Assembly: GCF_001428865.1 (NCBI RefSeq)
Contig: NZ_LMIV01000002.1
Coordinates: forward strand, 442,903 to 506,902
Length of the DNA: 64,000 bases
Reading direction: 5' to 3'
DNA from: Sphingomonas sp. Root241
GTDB lineage: Bacteria; Pseudomonadota; Alphaproteobacteria; Sphingomonadales; Sphingomonadaceae
Under the pieces are notes generated by a model that was not told where the DNA came from, did no database searches, and was given only the letters and a program-made list of their open reading frames with translations. The position numbers and the translations under genes were made by a program. How positions within the stretch are numbered: the first letter of the stretch is position 1; each line of letters opens with the position of its first letter. Positions 53,680-60,333 of this stretch are shown piece after piece.

Positions 53680-54504
53680 TCAGCCAGGGATTGCTGCCGT
53701 GTAATGGGCGCGGGAGGTCTGTCCTCGTTCCATGGCTGCCGCCAATCGACGGGTGAAGATCAGGTCGCCCACCAGCCACAATGCACCTGCCATACACAAA
53801 CTGAATGCGGCGCCAGCCCAGCGATACGCTTCAGCGGGGTGACTGAACGCGTCCGGCAGCCAAGCCAGGAATACGAAGCACGTGTACATCATTGCGCCCA
53901 GGCGTGCCGCGAGAACGGCAGCTAGATTGGAGATCAGCGCGACCCCGACAGCCAGGTGACCGACGCCCGTGGCGAGTGCCCAGAACATCTGACCGCCCGG
54001 CATCCAGACAGGCACCGCATTGGCCATCGGCACCCTGGCAACAAAGTGGGCAAGAGCGAATATCAGGGAGCATATGCCGAAGGCGATTCTCGCAGCTCTC
54101 GGCCCGAATGTTCCGTTTTCGCGCAGAATAAGCAGTACCGCCCAAGCACCTACCAGCACCGACGACTGCTCCGCCAGGCCCATCAAGGCGTTCACTTGCA
54201 CGGGCGGTCCAACCAAGACCCTGAGGTAGCAAAGGCTGTATATTCCGAAGATCACCATCAGAGTCCTGGCTGCCGGGCGAACGGTACCCGACTTCAACAA
54301 TCCCGCGCCGCTGACGACGAGTAAGCCCGCAAGCACGTAAGCTATAGCGTGGCGGAGCGATGAACTCTGTGGGACAGGCTGCCCCATGATCGTGAAGTCT
54401 CCTTGCACGAACGAGGAGATCCCGAACAACAAGGCGGCCGCACCGAGAAAGGTTTTGCCGAGCGACGCCTGATCAAGTCGCCGCGCTAATTCCCTGGCAC
54501 CCAT
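53680..54504 (-). CDS. DoxX-like/hypothetical membrane protein, eight TM helices
   Basis: A 274-residue protein with about eight hydrophobic segments (KTFLGAAALLFGISSFV at the N terminus, SLCMAGALWLVGDLIF at the end). The overall pattern resembles DoxX-like membrane proteins but no firm motif is seen. Its codon use looks less GC-biased than the upstream core genes, and an IS1595 fragment lies next to it, so it may be recently acquired. ATG 54504 has AGGA at -9. Confidence 0.65.
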   Translation of the reverse strand: MGARELARRLDQASLGKTFLGAAALLFGISSFVQGDFTIMGQPVPQSSSLRHAIAYVLAGLLVVSGAGLLKSGTVRPAARTLMVIFGIYSLCYLRVLVGPPVQVNALMGLAEQSSVLVGAWAVLLILRENGTFGPRAARIAFGICSLIFALAHFVARVPMANAVPVWMPGGQMFWALATGVGHLAVGVALISNLAAVLAARLGAMMYTCFVFLAWLPDAFSHPAEAYRWAGAAFSLCMAGALWLVGDLIFTRRLAAAMERGQTSRAHYTAAIPG

Positions 54505-54609
54505 CAACGAACATCCTTGCTACCGCCGGCGAACATTCGGTCCGGCATCGGCGTTGATAGGGGGCGGGAAGGTCGGGAATACCAATAAAGAAGCCATCAA
54601 ATTATTCTA

Positions 54610-54816
54610 ATCGGCTGCCAGCACTGTGGTGAGCAGCATCTTCACCGCTATCTGGCGGAGTTCGAGTTCCGGTATAACAACCGCATCGCCAATGGCGTGG
54701 ATGACCGCCAGCGGGCGCGTAACGCCGTGGCTGGCATCGTCGGCAAGCGCCTGACCTACACAGCACCTATTATCCCAGAGTTAGGCCGGAGTGAAATCGA
54801 CGGGCGGCAAACGTGA
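54610..54816 (+). pseudogene. C-terminal fragment of an IS1595-type (ISXO2-like) transposase
   Basis: The frame reads QHCGEQHLHRYLAEFEFRYN and later AVAGIVGKRLTYT before a TGA at 54814-54816. This is the well conserved end of ISXO2-like DDE transposases. No start codon, catalytic DDE residues or terminal repeats remain, so it is a decayed remnant that marks mobile-element activity at the island edge. Confidence 0.8.
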
Positions 54817-54902
54817 CCGCTGGATCACCAAGCCGCATCGAAATCGTGGCTAGCGCTCAACGCCTAAATGGTTAGGTTGACGGCGGGAAGGTTGCCCCGT
54901 AG

Positions 54903-54919
54903 AATCTCCTTCGGAGATT
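54903..54919. promoter_or_regulatory. Short palindrome upstream of the PIN-partner gene
   Basis: A perfect 7-bp stem, AATCTCC-ttc-GGAGATT, followed by TTTTAAA, ends 17 bases before ATG 54937. It may be an operator for autoregulation, or a leader hairpin near the ribosome site; it also resembles a weak terminator. Confidence 0.45.
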
Positions 54920-54936
54920 TTAAACGTCGGGAAATA

Positions 54937-55779
54937 ATGGCCAAATCGGTCTCGATCACGGTTCATCCGTCCGATCTTTCTGGCGAATACCTCACTGTGT
55001 CTGACGCGATGAAACAAGTGCTCGATATGATCGGCGCGCTTGAGGGGATCGAGGCGGGCGATAGCAGCGAGCGTCAGATCATTTGGCGGTTGACTGAGGC
55101 TCACACTAATTCGCCTCCGTTCACCGTGACTGCGGAAGCCTTTTCACGTGACCCGCAAATTTCCGTTTCGCTTGAGGCTGATCGCGTCACCCACCTGTAC
55201 GCGGTGGCGATTTCCACGGTGCTGGCGGGCACGCGGCCAGACTGGCTTGAAAGCGAGCCCGGGAAGCTGCTCAAGCGTGCGCTGAAGCGAAATCTCGACG
55301 GCGTGGGGCACACCGATATCGTGATCGAGGGGGAGCCCGCTCTGATCATTGTGCCCACCTCTGCGCGGATCGGCATCGAGGCGCTGGCTGATTTAGATCC
55401 CGTCGAAGACGCCCAGCGAACCGAATACGGAACCGTTGAGTGCCAAGTCATAGGACTAACGCGATACTATAGCTCTCCCGCGATTATCGTAATTGAGCGC
55501 CTATCGCGAGAAAAGGTGGTCTGCGTCCTGACCGCGGAGTTAGCGGCAGAGGTTGGGCCAGAGCATCAATGGTCTGAGGCGTGGGAAGGCCGACAATTGC
55601 GTATTGGCGGAAAGCTCACGTATGGTAGCGACGGCAAGTTAAAACGTATCAATGCTTCATTTCACGAGCCTGTCGTGTGGGCCGACATTCCAGTCGTGGC
55701 CTTGAAGGGGTTGGATATAACTGCCGGCCGAACTGTCCAGGAGCACCTAGACGAATTTTGGGGAGAGAGGTTTGGCTGA
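54937..55779 (+). CDS. Unrecognised protein paired with a PIN ribonuclease (possible antitoxin)
   Basis: A 280-residue acidic protein, mixed alpha/beta. Near the end, GRQLRIGGKLTYGSDGKLKR resembles the small OB-like segment seen in partners of some PIN toxins, and the tail TVQEHLDEFWGERFG resembles the wrapping helix of VapB-like antitoxins. I know no family that covers the whole chain. Its stop overlaps the PIN gene start by 8 bases, so the two are coupled. ATG 54937 is chosen; the frame is open to 54868. The length is unusually large for an antitoxin. Confidence 0.72.
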   Translation: MAKSVSITVHPSDLSGEYLTVSDAMKQVLDMIGALEGIEAGDSSERQIIWRLTEAHTNSPPFTVTAEAFSRDPQISVSLEADRVTHLYAVAISTVLAGTRPDWLESEPGKLLKRALKRNLDGVGHTDIVIEGEPALIIVPTSARIGIEALADLDPVEDAQRTEYGTVECQVIGLTRYYSSPAIIVIERLSREKVVCVLTAELAAEVGPEHQWSEAWEGRQLRIGGKLTYGSDGKLKRINASFHEPVVWADIPVVALKGLDITAGRTVQEHLDEFWGERFG

Positions 55780-56281
55780 CCCCACGAAGGTCTATTGGGA
55801 CAGTTGTGCGTGGCTAGGCCTCGTCAATGCTGAACCCGATCGGTTGGCCCAACTTCAAGGCGTGTACGGTCTCGCACGGCAGGGCCTGATTGAAATTTGG
55901 TCCGCCACAATTTCGATTGTCGAGGCGAACCGACTAAAATCCGAAAAGAACAGCTCACGGCCGATTTCGCCAGAGAGCATAGCACTGTTAGACGATCTGT
56001 TTTTCCAACCCTTCGTTAAACTCGTGAGCCTCGACTCCCGGATCGCAAAATGGGCGCGCAAGCTGATTCGCGAAACTGACAGACTTAGGGGTCCGGACTC
56101 GATCCATCTGGCGAGCGCAATTGTGTGGAATGTGCCGCTATTCCACACCTACGACCACGATGACCTCCTACGGCTGGACGGCTCGATCTGCTGCATGGAC
56201 GGCACGAGAATGGAAATTACTCAGGCGAGGAACCCATTTGACGGAGGGCTTTTCGATGAGCGAACCCAAAAGCCAGCTTGA
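55772..56281 (+). CDS. PIN-domain protein (VapC-like toxin candidate)
   Basis: A 169-residue PIN-fold ribonuclease. The acidic site looks intact: Asp10 in YWDSCAWL, Glu51 in SIVEANR, Asp109 in RGPDSIHLASA and Asp128 in TYDHDDLL. It starts with TTG at 55772, with GGAGAGAGG just upstream, overlapping the partner gene by 8 bases. VapC toxins cleave tRNA or rRNA; the target here is unknown. Codon use is less GC-rich than in the core genes. Confidence 0.87.
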   Translation: MADPTKVYWDSCAWLGLVNAEPDRLAQLQGVYGLARQGLIEIWSATISIVEANRLKSEKNSSRPISPESIALLDDLFFQPFVKLVSLDSRIAKWARKLIRETDRLRGPDSIHLASAIVWNVPLFHTYDHDDLLRLDGSICCMDGTRMEITQARNPFDGGLFDERTQKPA

Positions 56282-56396
56282 GAAATTCAAGGAAGCCGCG
56301 CGCGAGCTTGAGACGGACGACGACCCCGAGCGCTTCAAGGAGCGGCTGGGAAAGTTGGTGAAGACGAAGCCAAAGCCCGAGAAGCTCGGTGCCTAA
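56256..56396 (+). CDS. 46-residue acidic/basic protein
   Basis: A short protein, MSEPKSQLEKFKEAARELE, followed by DDDPERFKERLGKLVKTK and KPEKLGA, predicted helical. ATG 56256 has CGGAGGG seven bases before it, and the gene overlaps the PIN gene by 26 bases and the next gene by 8. The ARELETDDDPERF pattern recurs in small alphaproteobacterial hypotheticals. It may be part of the cassette; its role is unknown. Confidence 0.68.
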   Translation: MSEPKSQLEKFKEAARELETDDDPERFKERLGKLVKTKPKPEKLGA

Positions 56397-56775
56397 TTTT
56401 CTGCAGATAGCCGCAGTCTTGCGTGAGCAAATGCAGGCGGGACTGACGCGATCGGACGTACTGCGTTCCCTCATGTGGCCAATTTCTGCTCTCTTATTGG
56501 TCCTCGTAACAGCCATCACAGCCAAGGCAGACAACTGGATTATAGTGCTTATTTCGGCGCCCTTAGCAGTTTTTTTCACGATTTATGCAGCGTCCTACGT
56601 GTTTTGCTTGTTTTACGATCGGGACGCGCTGCGCTCAGAAAAATACACCCTCCATAAGATGGCTATCGAACACGGCATTTATGGCGATAGCGCGGTGGGG
56701 GTAATTGAACCGCCAAAGCTGGCTGGGCCGGCTCGTCAAAGTGAGACGAGTGAGCCGAGTGAGAAAACTGAATGA
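56389..56775 (+). CDS. Two-TM membrane protein in the island operon
   Basis: A 128-residue protein with two adjacent TM helices (PISALLLVLVTAITAKA and IIVLISAPLAVFFTIYAASYVFCLF) and a Ser/Glu-rich C terminus. It starts at GTG 56389 overlapping the previous gene, and its TGA overlaps the next ATG by 4 bases. No family is recognised; a membrane effector is one possibility. Confidence 0.72.
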   Translation: MPNFLQIAAVLREQMQAGLTRSDVLRSLMWPISALLLVLVTAITAKADNWIIVLISAPLAVFFTIYAASYVFCLFYDRDALRSEKYTLHKMAIEHGIYGDSAVGVIEPPKLAGPARQSETSEPSEKTE

Positions 56776-57077
56776 CTTACCGTTTCATCGTTACGGCGTC
56801 GCTTTCTGAGGCCGGCGAAAAGGCGTTCCTTGCCTACCTAAAAGAGCATGGTGTCGGGTGGTGGCACCGTGCGCCGAGTTTCTGGTTGCTCGTCACACGA
56901 CGACAAGGCGCCATCTCCGTCATCGGCATTCGAGACAAACTCCGGGAGCTAGGCATCACTAGCGCTGTGGCGCTCGTCATGGAGATCCCCGAAGATATTA
57001 CTTGGGCGGGTCTGCATCCGCCGGATAGAAAGGACACATTCGACTGGCTGCGCAACACATGGGTAGATAAGGTATAA
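56772..57077 (+). CDS. SinR/Cas2-like ferredoxin-fold protein (copy 1)
   Basis: A 101-residue protein beginning MTYRFIVTASLSEAGEKAFL. By eye it aligns with the opposite-strand gene at 57181: a first strand, a helix with AYLKEHG, then SFWLLVT, IRDKLREL and W-G near the end. That family is annotated as SinR-like or stand-alone Cas2-like and related to VapD. Its ATG overlaps the upstream stop (ATGA). The acidic residue of active Cas2 at the first strand end is not evident, so catalysis is doubtful. Confidence 0.65.
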   Translation: MTYRFIVTASLSEAGEKAFLAYLKEHGVGWWHRAPSFWLLVTRRQGAISVIGIRDKLRELGITSAVALVMEIPEDITWAGLHPPDRKDTFDWLRNTWVDKV

Positions 57078-57090
57078 CCAAATCGGTTAT
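57074..57090. promoter_or_regulatory. Small palindrome ATAACC-aaatc-GGTTAT overlapping the stop of copy 1
   Basis: A perfect 6-bp stem begins at the stop codon of the preceding gene and is followed by TTTCTCTT, so it could be a weak terminator. A TTGACA element lies at 57096-57101, which could begin a promoter. Confidence 0.4.
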
Positions 57091-57180
57091 TTCTCTTGAC
57101 ACAGCGTCACGCTCGTGCTAGAGGAATCGGCATGCTGGTGAACTACGCCGGGAGCCAAGCGATGAGCGACGTGCCGATGG

Positions 57181-57465
57181 TCAACCAAACCCCGCGGTCA
57201 GAAGTTTCGTCAGCCACGAGTTGCCTTTGTCCGAGTACCCCTGCCAAGCGGCCTCGCCAGCAAGTCGACCGACAAAGAGCTTGTCGCCAGAGTCCAAGCA
57301 GCTCTTTAGGTTGTCCCTGATCGTTGCCGCGGAATCGCTGGTATCAATTAGCCACACAGATTGCTGGAAGCGCCACTGAGTGCCGTACGCTTCGAGTTTC
57401 TTCTTCAAGCAGTCATACTGTTGGTTCGGCTGATCCAAATCGTAGCCCACGATGTATGCCGGCAT
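57181..57465 (-). CDS. SinR/Cas2-like ferredoxin-fold protein (copy 2)
   Basis: A 94-residue protein, MPAYIVGYDLDQPNQQYDCL, then KKKLEAYGTQW, QQSVWLIDT and DKLFVGRLAGEAAWQGY. This matches the SinR/Cas2-like family, with an aspartate after the first strand (YDL) as in Cas2. It reads toward copy 1 from the other side. ATG 57465 has GGGAGGG just before it. There is no cas gene and no repeat array in the window, so an adaptation role is not supported. Confidence 0.8.
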   Translation of the reverse strand: MPAYIVGYDLDQPNQQYDCLKKKLEAYGTQWRFQQSVWLIDTSDSAATIRDNLKSCLDSGDKLFVGRLAGEAAWQGYSDKGNSWLTKLLTAGFG

Positions 57466-57540
57466 TTATCCCTCCCCACGAGTCGTTGGGAGAAACATGC
57501 GCGTTCCTATTGGGTGTGTAAACTACATATACGCCACAAC

Positions 57541-57568
57541 TAGGGAACAATGAAGAATTGCGAGTCGG
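57541..57568. repeat. Direct repeat, left copy (partner at 58241)
   Basis: 28 bases here match 58241-58268 at 25 positions; the last 18 (tgaagaattgcgagtcgg) are identical. The pair brackets a 700-base segment holding two small membrane-protein genes and a palindrome, next to the terminase cluster. Confidence 0.7.
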
Positions 57569-57604
57569 AGACGGCGGAGTGATCGATATCTGGAACATGT
57601 CGCC

Positions 57605-57856
57605 GTGGCTGGCTTCTTGGCGATGTTTGCCATCGCTTGCGCTCTGCGGCTCGGCTGCATCCTATTATTTCGGCAATGGACCGCCGGAATGACGCTTCGC
57701 AACTACGTTCGGTCCTTCTTCACGCGTGAATATTGGGAAGCTTTTGGAAGCCTCCTGTTCGGCGCGGCTTACCTTCGTCATACGATCCGGACGCAGTTTT
57801 GGGAGAAGGTCGAGCGGGAGGCGGCGGCCGATGAGCCCGCGGAGAAGCCGGAATGA
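57605..57856 (+). CDS. Small membrane protein, 83 residues
   Basis: MAGFLAMFAIACALRLGCILLF forms a TM helix; the remainder is basic and aromatic (NYVRSFFTREYWEAFGSLLF may be a second hydrophobic helix) with an acidic tail. The start is GTG 57605, though ATG 57623 is possible. Its TGA overlaps the ATG of a 36-residue gene, supporting both as real. No family known. Confidence 0.6.
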   Translation: MAGFLAMFAIACALRLGCILLFRQWTAGMTLRNYVRSFFTREYWEAFGSLLFGAAYLRHTIRTQFWEKVEREAAADEPAEKPE

Positions 57857-57963
57857 GCGGCTCACATGCGGCAATCTATCTCACTGTTTTGTCGATCCTC
57901 ACGCTATCGATTGTTGTCGTTGCGCTTTTGATCGGATGGCTGGCGCGACGCAGGGGACGCTAG
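57853..57963 (+). CDS. 36-residue single-TM protein coupled to the preceding gene
   Basis: The frame MSGSHAAIYLTVLSILTLS continues with a hydrophobic run and ends WLARRRGR, so it is a one-helix protein with a basic cytoplasmic tail. ATG 57853 overlaps the upstream TGA (ATGA). It is shorter than most gene callers report. The codon pattern and coupling argue for translation. Confidence 0.6.
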   Translation: MSGSHAAIYLTVLSILTLSIVVVALLIGWLARRRGR

Positions 57964-57988
57964 GTGAGGACTCATATTAAAAGCACGT

Positions 57989-58087
57989 CATCCCCGCGAA
58001 AGCGGGGACCCATCTCCTGAGCGAGCGGCAAAATGCACCGGTGCGTTTGTGGAGACTGTCGGAGATGGGTCCCCGCTTTCGCGGAAC
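57989..58087. repeat. Palindromic repeat at the start of the GTA leader
   Basis: The left arm (57991-58017, ending gggacccatctcc) and the right arm (58061-58085, starting ggagatgggtcccc) are near-perfect complements with a 43-base loop. Same class as the elements at 13622 and 30122. Confidence 0.85.
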
Positions 58088-58154
58088 TCGTCAGTCAAAG
58101 CAACGGGTTGAATAGGTTCTCAACCTAGGGGCGTATCGACATTCAGCACCGCGA

Positions 58155-58179
58155 TTCCCCTCCCTTGCAGGGAGGGGAA
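58155..58179. repeat. Compact hairpin repeat, 10-bp stem
   Basis: TTCCCCTCCC and GGGAGGGGAA pair perfectly around a 5-base loop. The same stem sequence forms the arms of the repeats at 61010-61157, so this looks like a single half of that element. Confidence 0.75.
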
Positions 58180-58240
58180 CCAGAAGAACAAACCAAATAG
58201 GCACTTTTAGATTGACATCGTCACGTTGATGTGGCACATG

Positions 58241-58268
58241 TAGTGAACGCTGAAGAATTGCGAGTCGG
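58241..58268. repeat. Direct repeat, right copy (partner at 57541)
   Basis: Ends in the 18-base core shared with 57551-57568. It lies about 30 bases after a TTGACA element and just before the terminator-like hairpin of the terminase gene, so it may be part of the cluster promoter. Confidence 0.7.
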
Positions 58269-58288
58269 GGCCTTCGGGCCTCTGGATG

Positions 58289-58320
58289 GGTCGGGCACCG
58301 GGAGGTGCGCCGGCCTTTTT
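58289..58320 (+). terminator. Terminator-like hairpin 19 bases before the small terminase start
   Basis: A stem made of GGTCGGGCACC against GGTGCGCCGGCC (one bulged G and one wobble) with a 4-base loop is followed by TTTTTC. It ends directly before the ribosome site GGGAGA of the gene at 58339. Confidence 0.6.
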
Positions 58321-58338
58321 CGTTTCGGGAGAAACAGG

Positions 58339-58848
58339 ATGGATGACCTGATCACGGGCAACCGTGACGGACAGCGGCAGCGGCGCAAGCCGGGCCGGCG
58401 GGCCTTCACACCGGCACGGCGGCAGCGGTTCCTCGATGCGCTGGCGCTTACCTGCAACGTCACGCGCGCCGCCGCTTTTGCCGAGATCACCTTGAGCAGC
58501 GTCTATGCCCAGCGCGCGAAGGATCCGCAGTTCGTGGCGCAGTGGCGCGAGGCACTGGAGGCGGGATATGACCGGCTCGAGGCGATGGTGCTCGAACATG
58601 GCGGGGCGGGCGTCCCGCTCGAACCCGCCGATCCGGGGCGCGCCGAAGCCGAGATCGCGGAGAGCTTGCCGCGCTTCGACTTCGCCAAGGCGATGGAATT
58701 GCTCAAGCATCATCGCGCGTCGCGACACAGGTTGCCGGGTGCTCGCGGCAAGCAGCGGCAAATGCCGACGCGGGAGGAAACCAACGCCGCGCTGGCCAAG
58801 GCGATCGCGGCGGCGGAGAAGCGATTGGGCAAGTCCGATGACGCCTGA
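58339..58848 (+). CDS. GTA/phage small terminase-like protein (g1 position)
   Basis: A 169-residue DNA-binding packaging protein. An arginine-rich N terminus precedes a helix-turn-helix-like stretch (RFLDALALTCNVTRAAAFAEI, then LSSVYAQRAKDPQFVAQWREAL), typical of small terminases that recognise DNA for the large subunit. The ATG at 58339 has GGGAGA nine bases upstream. The next gene starts inside its last 11 bases. Confidence 0.78.
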   Translation: MDDLITGNRDGQRQRRKPGRRAFTPARRQRFLDALALTCNVTRAAAFAEITLSSVYAQRAKDPQFVAQWREALEAGYDRLEAMVLEHGGAGVPLEPADPGRAEAEIAESLPRFDFAKAMELLKHHRASRHRLPGARGKQRQMPTREETNAALAKAIAAAEKRLGKSDDA

Positions 58849-60169
58849 GACGGTGCATCCCGACGACCTGGCGCTGCTCCGGGCATTCGTTCGCCTGCCG
58901 GCCACGCAGCGGGCGCAGGTGCTGGCGCGGCTGAACGACGTGCAGTGCGTGGAATGGTTCGAGCGCTTTCCGATCTGGGCGCATGCCGGGCAGCTCGATC
59001 CGGGCGGCGATCCCCTGGTGTGGTTGATCCTGGCGGGGCGCGGCTTCGGCAAGACCCGCGCCGGCGCCGAATGGCTGAGCGGGCTGGCGCGGCGGGTACG
59101 CAACGGGCGCTTCGCGCTGGTCGGCGGGAACGCCGAAGACGTGCGCCGGGTGATGGTCGAGGGACCGAGCGGCTTGCTCGCGGTTGCGCGCAGCGGCGAG
59201 GCGATCGACTGGAACCGCACGCGCGGCGAAGTGCGCTTCGCATCGGGTGCGAAGGCTTTTGTGTATTCGGCGGTAGCGCCCGAGGCACTGCGCGGGCCCG
59301 AGCACCATGCGGCGTGGTGCGACGAGATCGGCAAATGGAAGCGCGGAACCGAAGCGTGGGACAATCTGATGCTGGGATTGCGGCTGGGAACCAAGCCGCG
59401 GGTGCTGGTCACGACGACGCCCAAGCCGACCGAGCTGATGCGGCGGGTGGAGCGGCTGGCGGATGCGGCGGCGGTTTTGGTCCGCGGGCGGACGCGCGAC
59501 AATCCGCATCTGCCCGAGCGCTTCGTCGAGGCGATGCTGGCGACCTATGCCGGCACGCGGCTGGGGCGGCAGGAGCTGGACGGCGAGTTGCTCGAGGATG
59601 TGCAAGGTGCGCTTTGGACGCGGGCGCTGATCGAGCGCGTGCGGGTGCAGGCGGCGCCCGAGTTGGAGCGCGTGATAGTGGGCGTCGATCCGCCGGCGAG
59701 CGCGGGGGGCGATGCGTGCGGGATCGTCGCGGTGGGGCTGGGGCGCGACGGGCGCGGCTATGTGATCGAGGATGCCACGGTGTCGGGGGTCTCGCCCGAA
59801 GGCTGGGCGCGTGCGGTGGCGAAATGCGCGGCACGGTGCGGCGCCGACCGGGTGGTGGCCGAGAAGAACCAGGGCGGCGAGATGGTGGCGAGCGTGTTGC
59901 GCGGCGCCGATACCGGGCTGCCGGTGACTTTGGTCCATGCCTCGCGCGGCAAGAGCGCGCGGGCCGAGCCGGTGGCGTTGCTCTACGAGGCGGGAAAGGT
60001 GCTGCATGCCAGGGCGTTTCCGGAGCTGGAGGACGAATTGTGCGGGCTGCAGGCGGGCGGCGGCTATGAGGGGCCGGGCCGCTCGCCGGACCGGGCGGAC
60101 GCTTTGGTGTGGGCGATGACCGAGCTGATGCTGGGGAAGAGGGGTGCGGCGCGGGTTACGCTGATGTGA
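58838..60169 (+). CDS. Large terminase subunit of a gene-transfer-agent-like element
   Basis: A 443-residue packaging motor. Walker A is GRGFGKT at 67-73, a DE pair occurs in AAWCDEIGKW, and the RNase H-like nuclease shows Asp284 in VGVDPPAS, then EKNQGGEMV and RSPDRADALVWAM. This is the GTA/DNA-packaging type. ATG 58838 overlaps the preceding gene by 11 bases, indicating coupling. It is followed by a palindromic repeat and a gene not normally part of this order. Confidence 0.93.
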   Translation: MTPETVHPDDLALLRAFVRLPATQRAQVLARLNDVQCVEWFERFPIWAHAGQLDPGGDPLVWLILAGRGFGKTRAGAEWLSGLARRVRNGRFALVGGNAEDVRRVMVEGPSGLLAVARSGEAIDWNRTRGEVRFASGAKAFVYSAVAPEALRGPEHHAAWCDEIGKWKRGTEAWDNLMLGLRLGTKPRVLVTTTPKPTELMRRVERLADAAAVLVRGRTRDNPHLPERFVEAMLATYAGTRLGRQELDGELLEDVQGALWTRALIERVRVQAAPELERVIVGVDPPASAGGDACGIVAVGLGRDGRGYVIEDATVSGVSPEGWARAVAKCAARCGADRVVAEKNQGGEMVASVLRGADTGLPVTLVHASRGKSARAEPVALLYEAGKVLHARAFPELEDELCGLQAGGGYEGPGRSPDRADALVWAMTELMLGKRGAARVTLM

Positions 60170-60182
60170 GGGGGTCTTCTTA

Positions 60183-60290
60183 GCCCCTCCCCTTCAGGGG
60201 AGGGGTTGGGGTGGGGCCTGTCAACATGCACGTCGGTCTCGGTGAGACGGACATGCCCCACCCCCAACCCCTCCCCTGAAGGGGAGGGGC
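60183..60290. repeat. Palindromic repeat between terminase and the methyltransferase-like gene
   Basis: The left arm (cctccccttcaggggagggg plus ttggggtgggg) and right arm (ccccacccccaa plus cccctcccctgaaggggagg) are near-perfect complements. The loop has its own 9-bp hairpin (GTCGGTCTC against GAGACGGAC). Confidence 0.85.
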
Positions 60291-60333
60291 TTTATGGCTT
60301 GTGCAGCGGCCGGACAGCGCGGATAGCGGCGGG

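Larger units (their letters stand above)
54505..54936. other. 432-base intergenic boundary of the accessory island
   Basis: The gap holds a transposase fragment (54610-54816), then a short palindrome CCTAA-atgg-TTAGG at 54863-54876 and a stable 7-bp hairpin at 54903-54919 immediately ahead of the next gene. No other coding sequence is supported. Confidence 0.6.
57964..58338. other. 375-base repeat-rich leader of the gene-transfer-agent cluster
   Basis: No gene is supported. It contains a palindromic repeat (57989-58087), a compact 10-bp hairpin (58155-58179), a TTGACA element at 58212-58217, the right direct-repeat copy (58241-58268), and a terminator-like hairpin (58289-58320) before the first terminase gene. 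Confidence 0.7.

Noticed and set aside
54610-54816. An intact insertion sequence
   Set aside because: Only the last part of a transposase frame remains; terminal inverted repeats and the DDE residues are missing.
57096-57320. Plus-strand frame of 74 codons after a TTGACA element
   Set aside because: Most of it is antisense to the Cas2-like gene at 57181, its translation is Ser/Arg/Pro-rich, and no ribosome site precedes it. The TTGACA element remains possible but unproven.
56772-57465. A CRISPR-Cas adaptation locus
   Set aside because: Only Cas2-like folds are present. There is no Cas1, no effector gene and no regularly spaced repeats anywhere in the window.
57541-58268. Attachment sites of an integrase-type island
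   Set aside because: There is no tRNA gene at either copy and no integrase in the window, so the direct repeat is reported only as a repeat.
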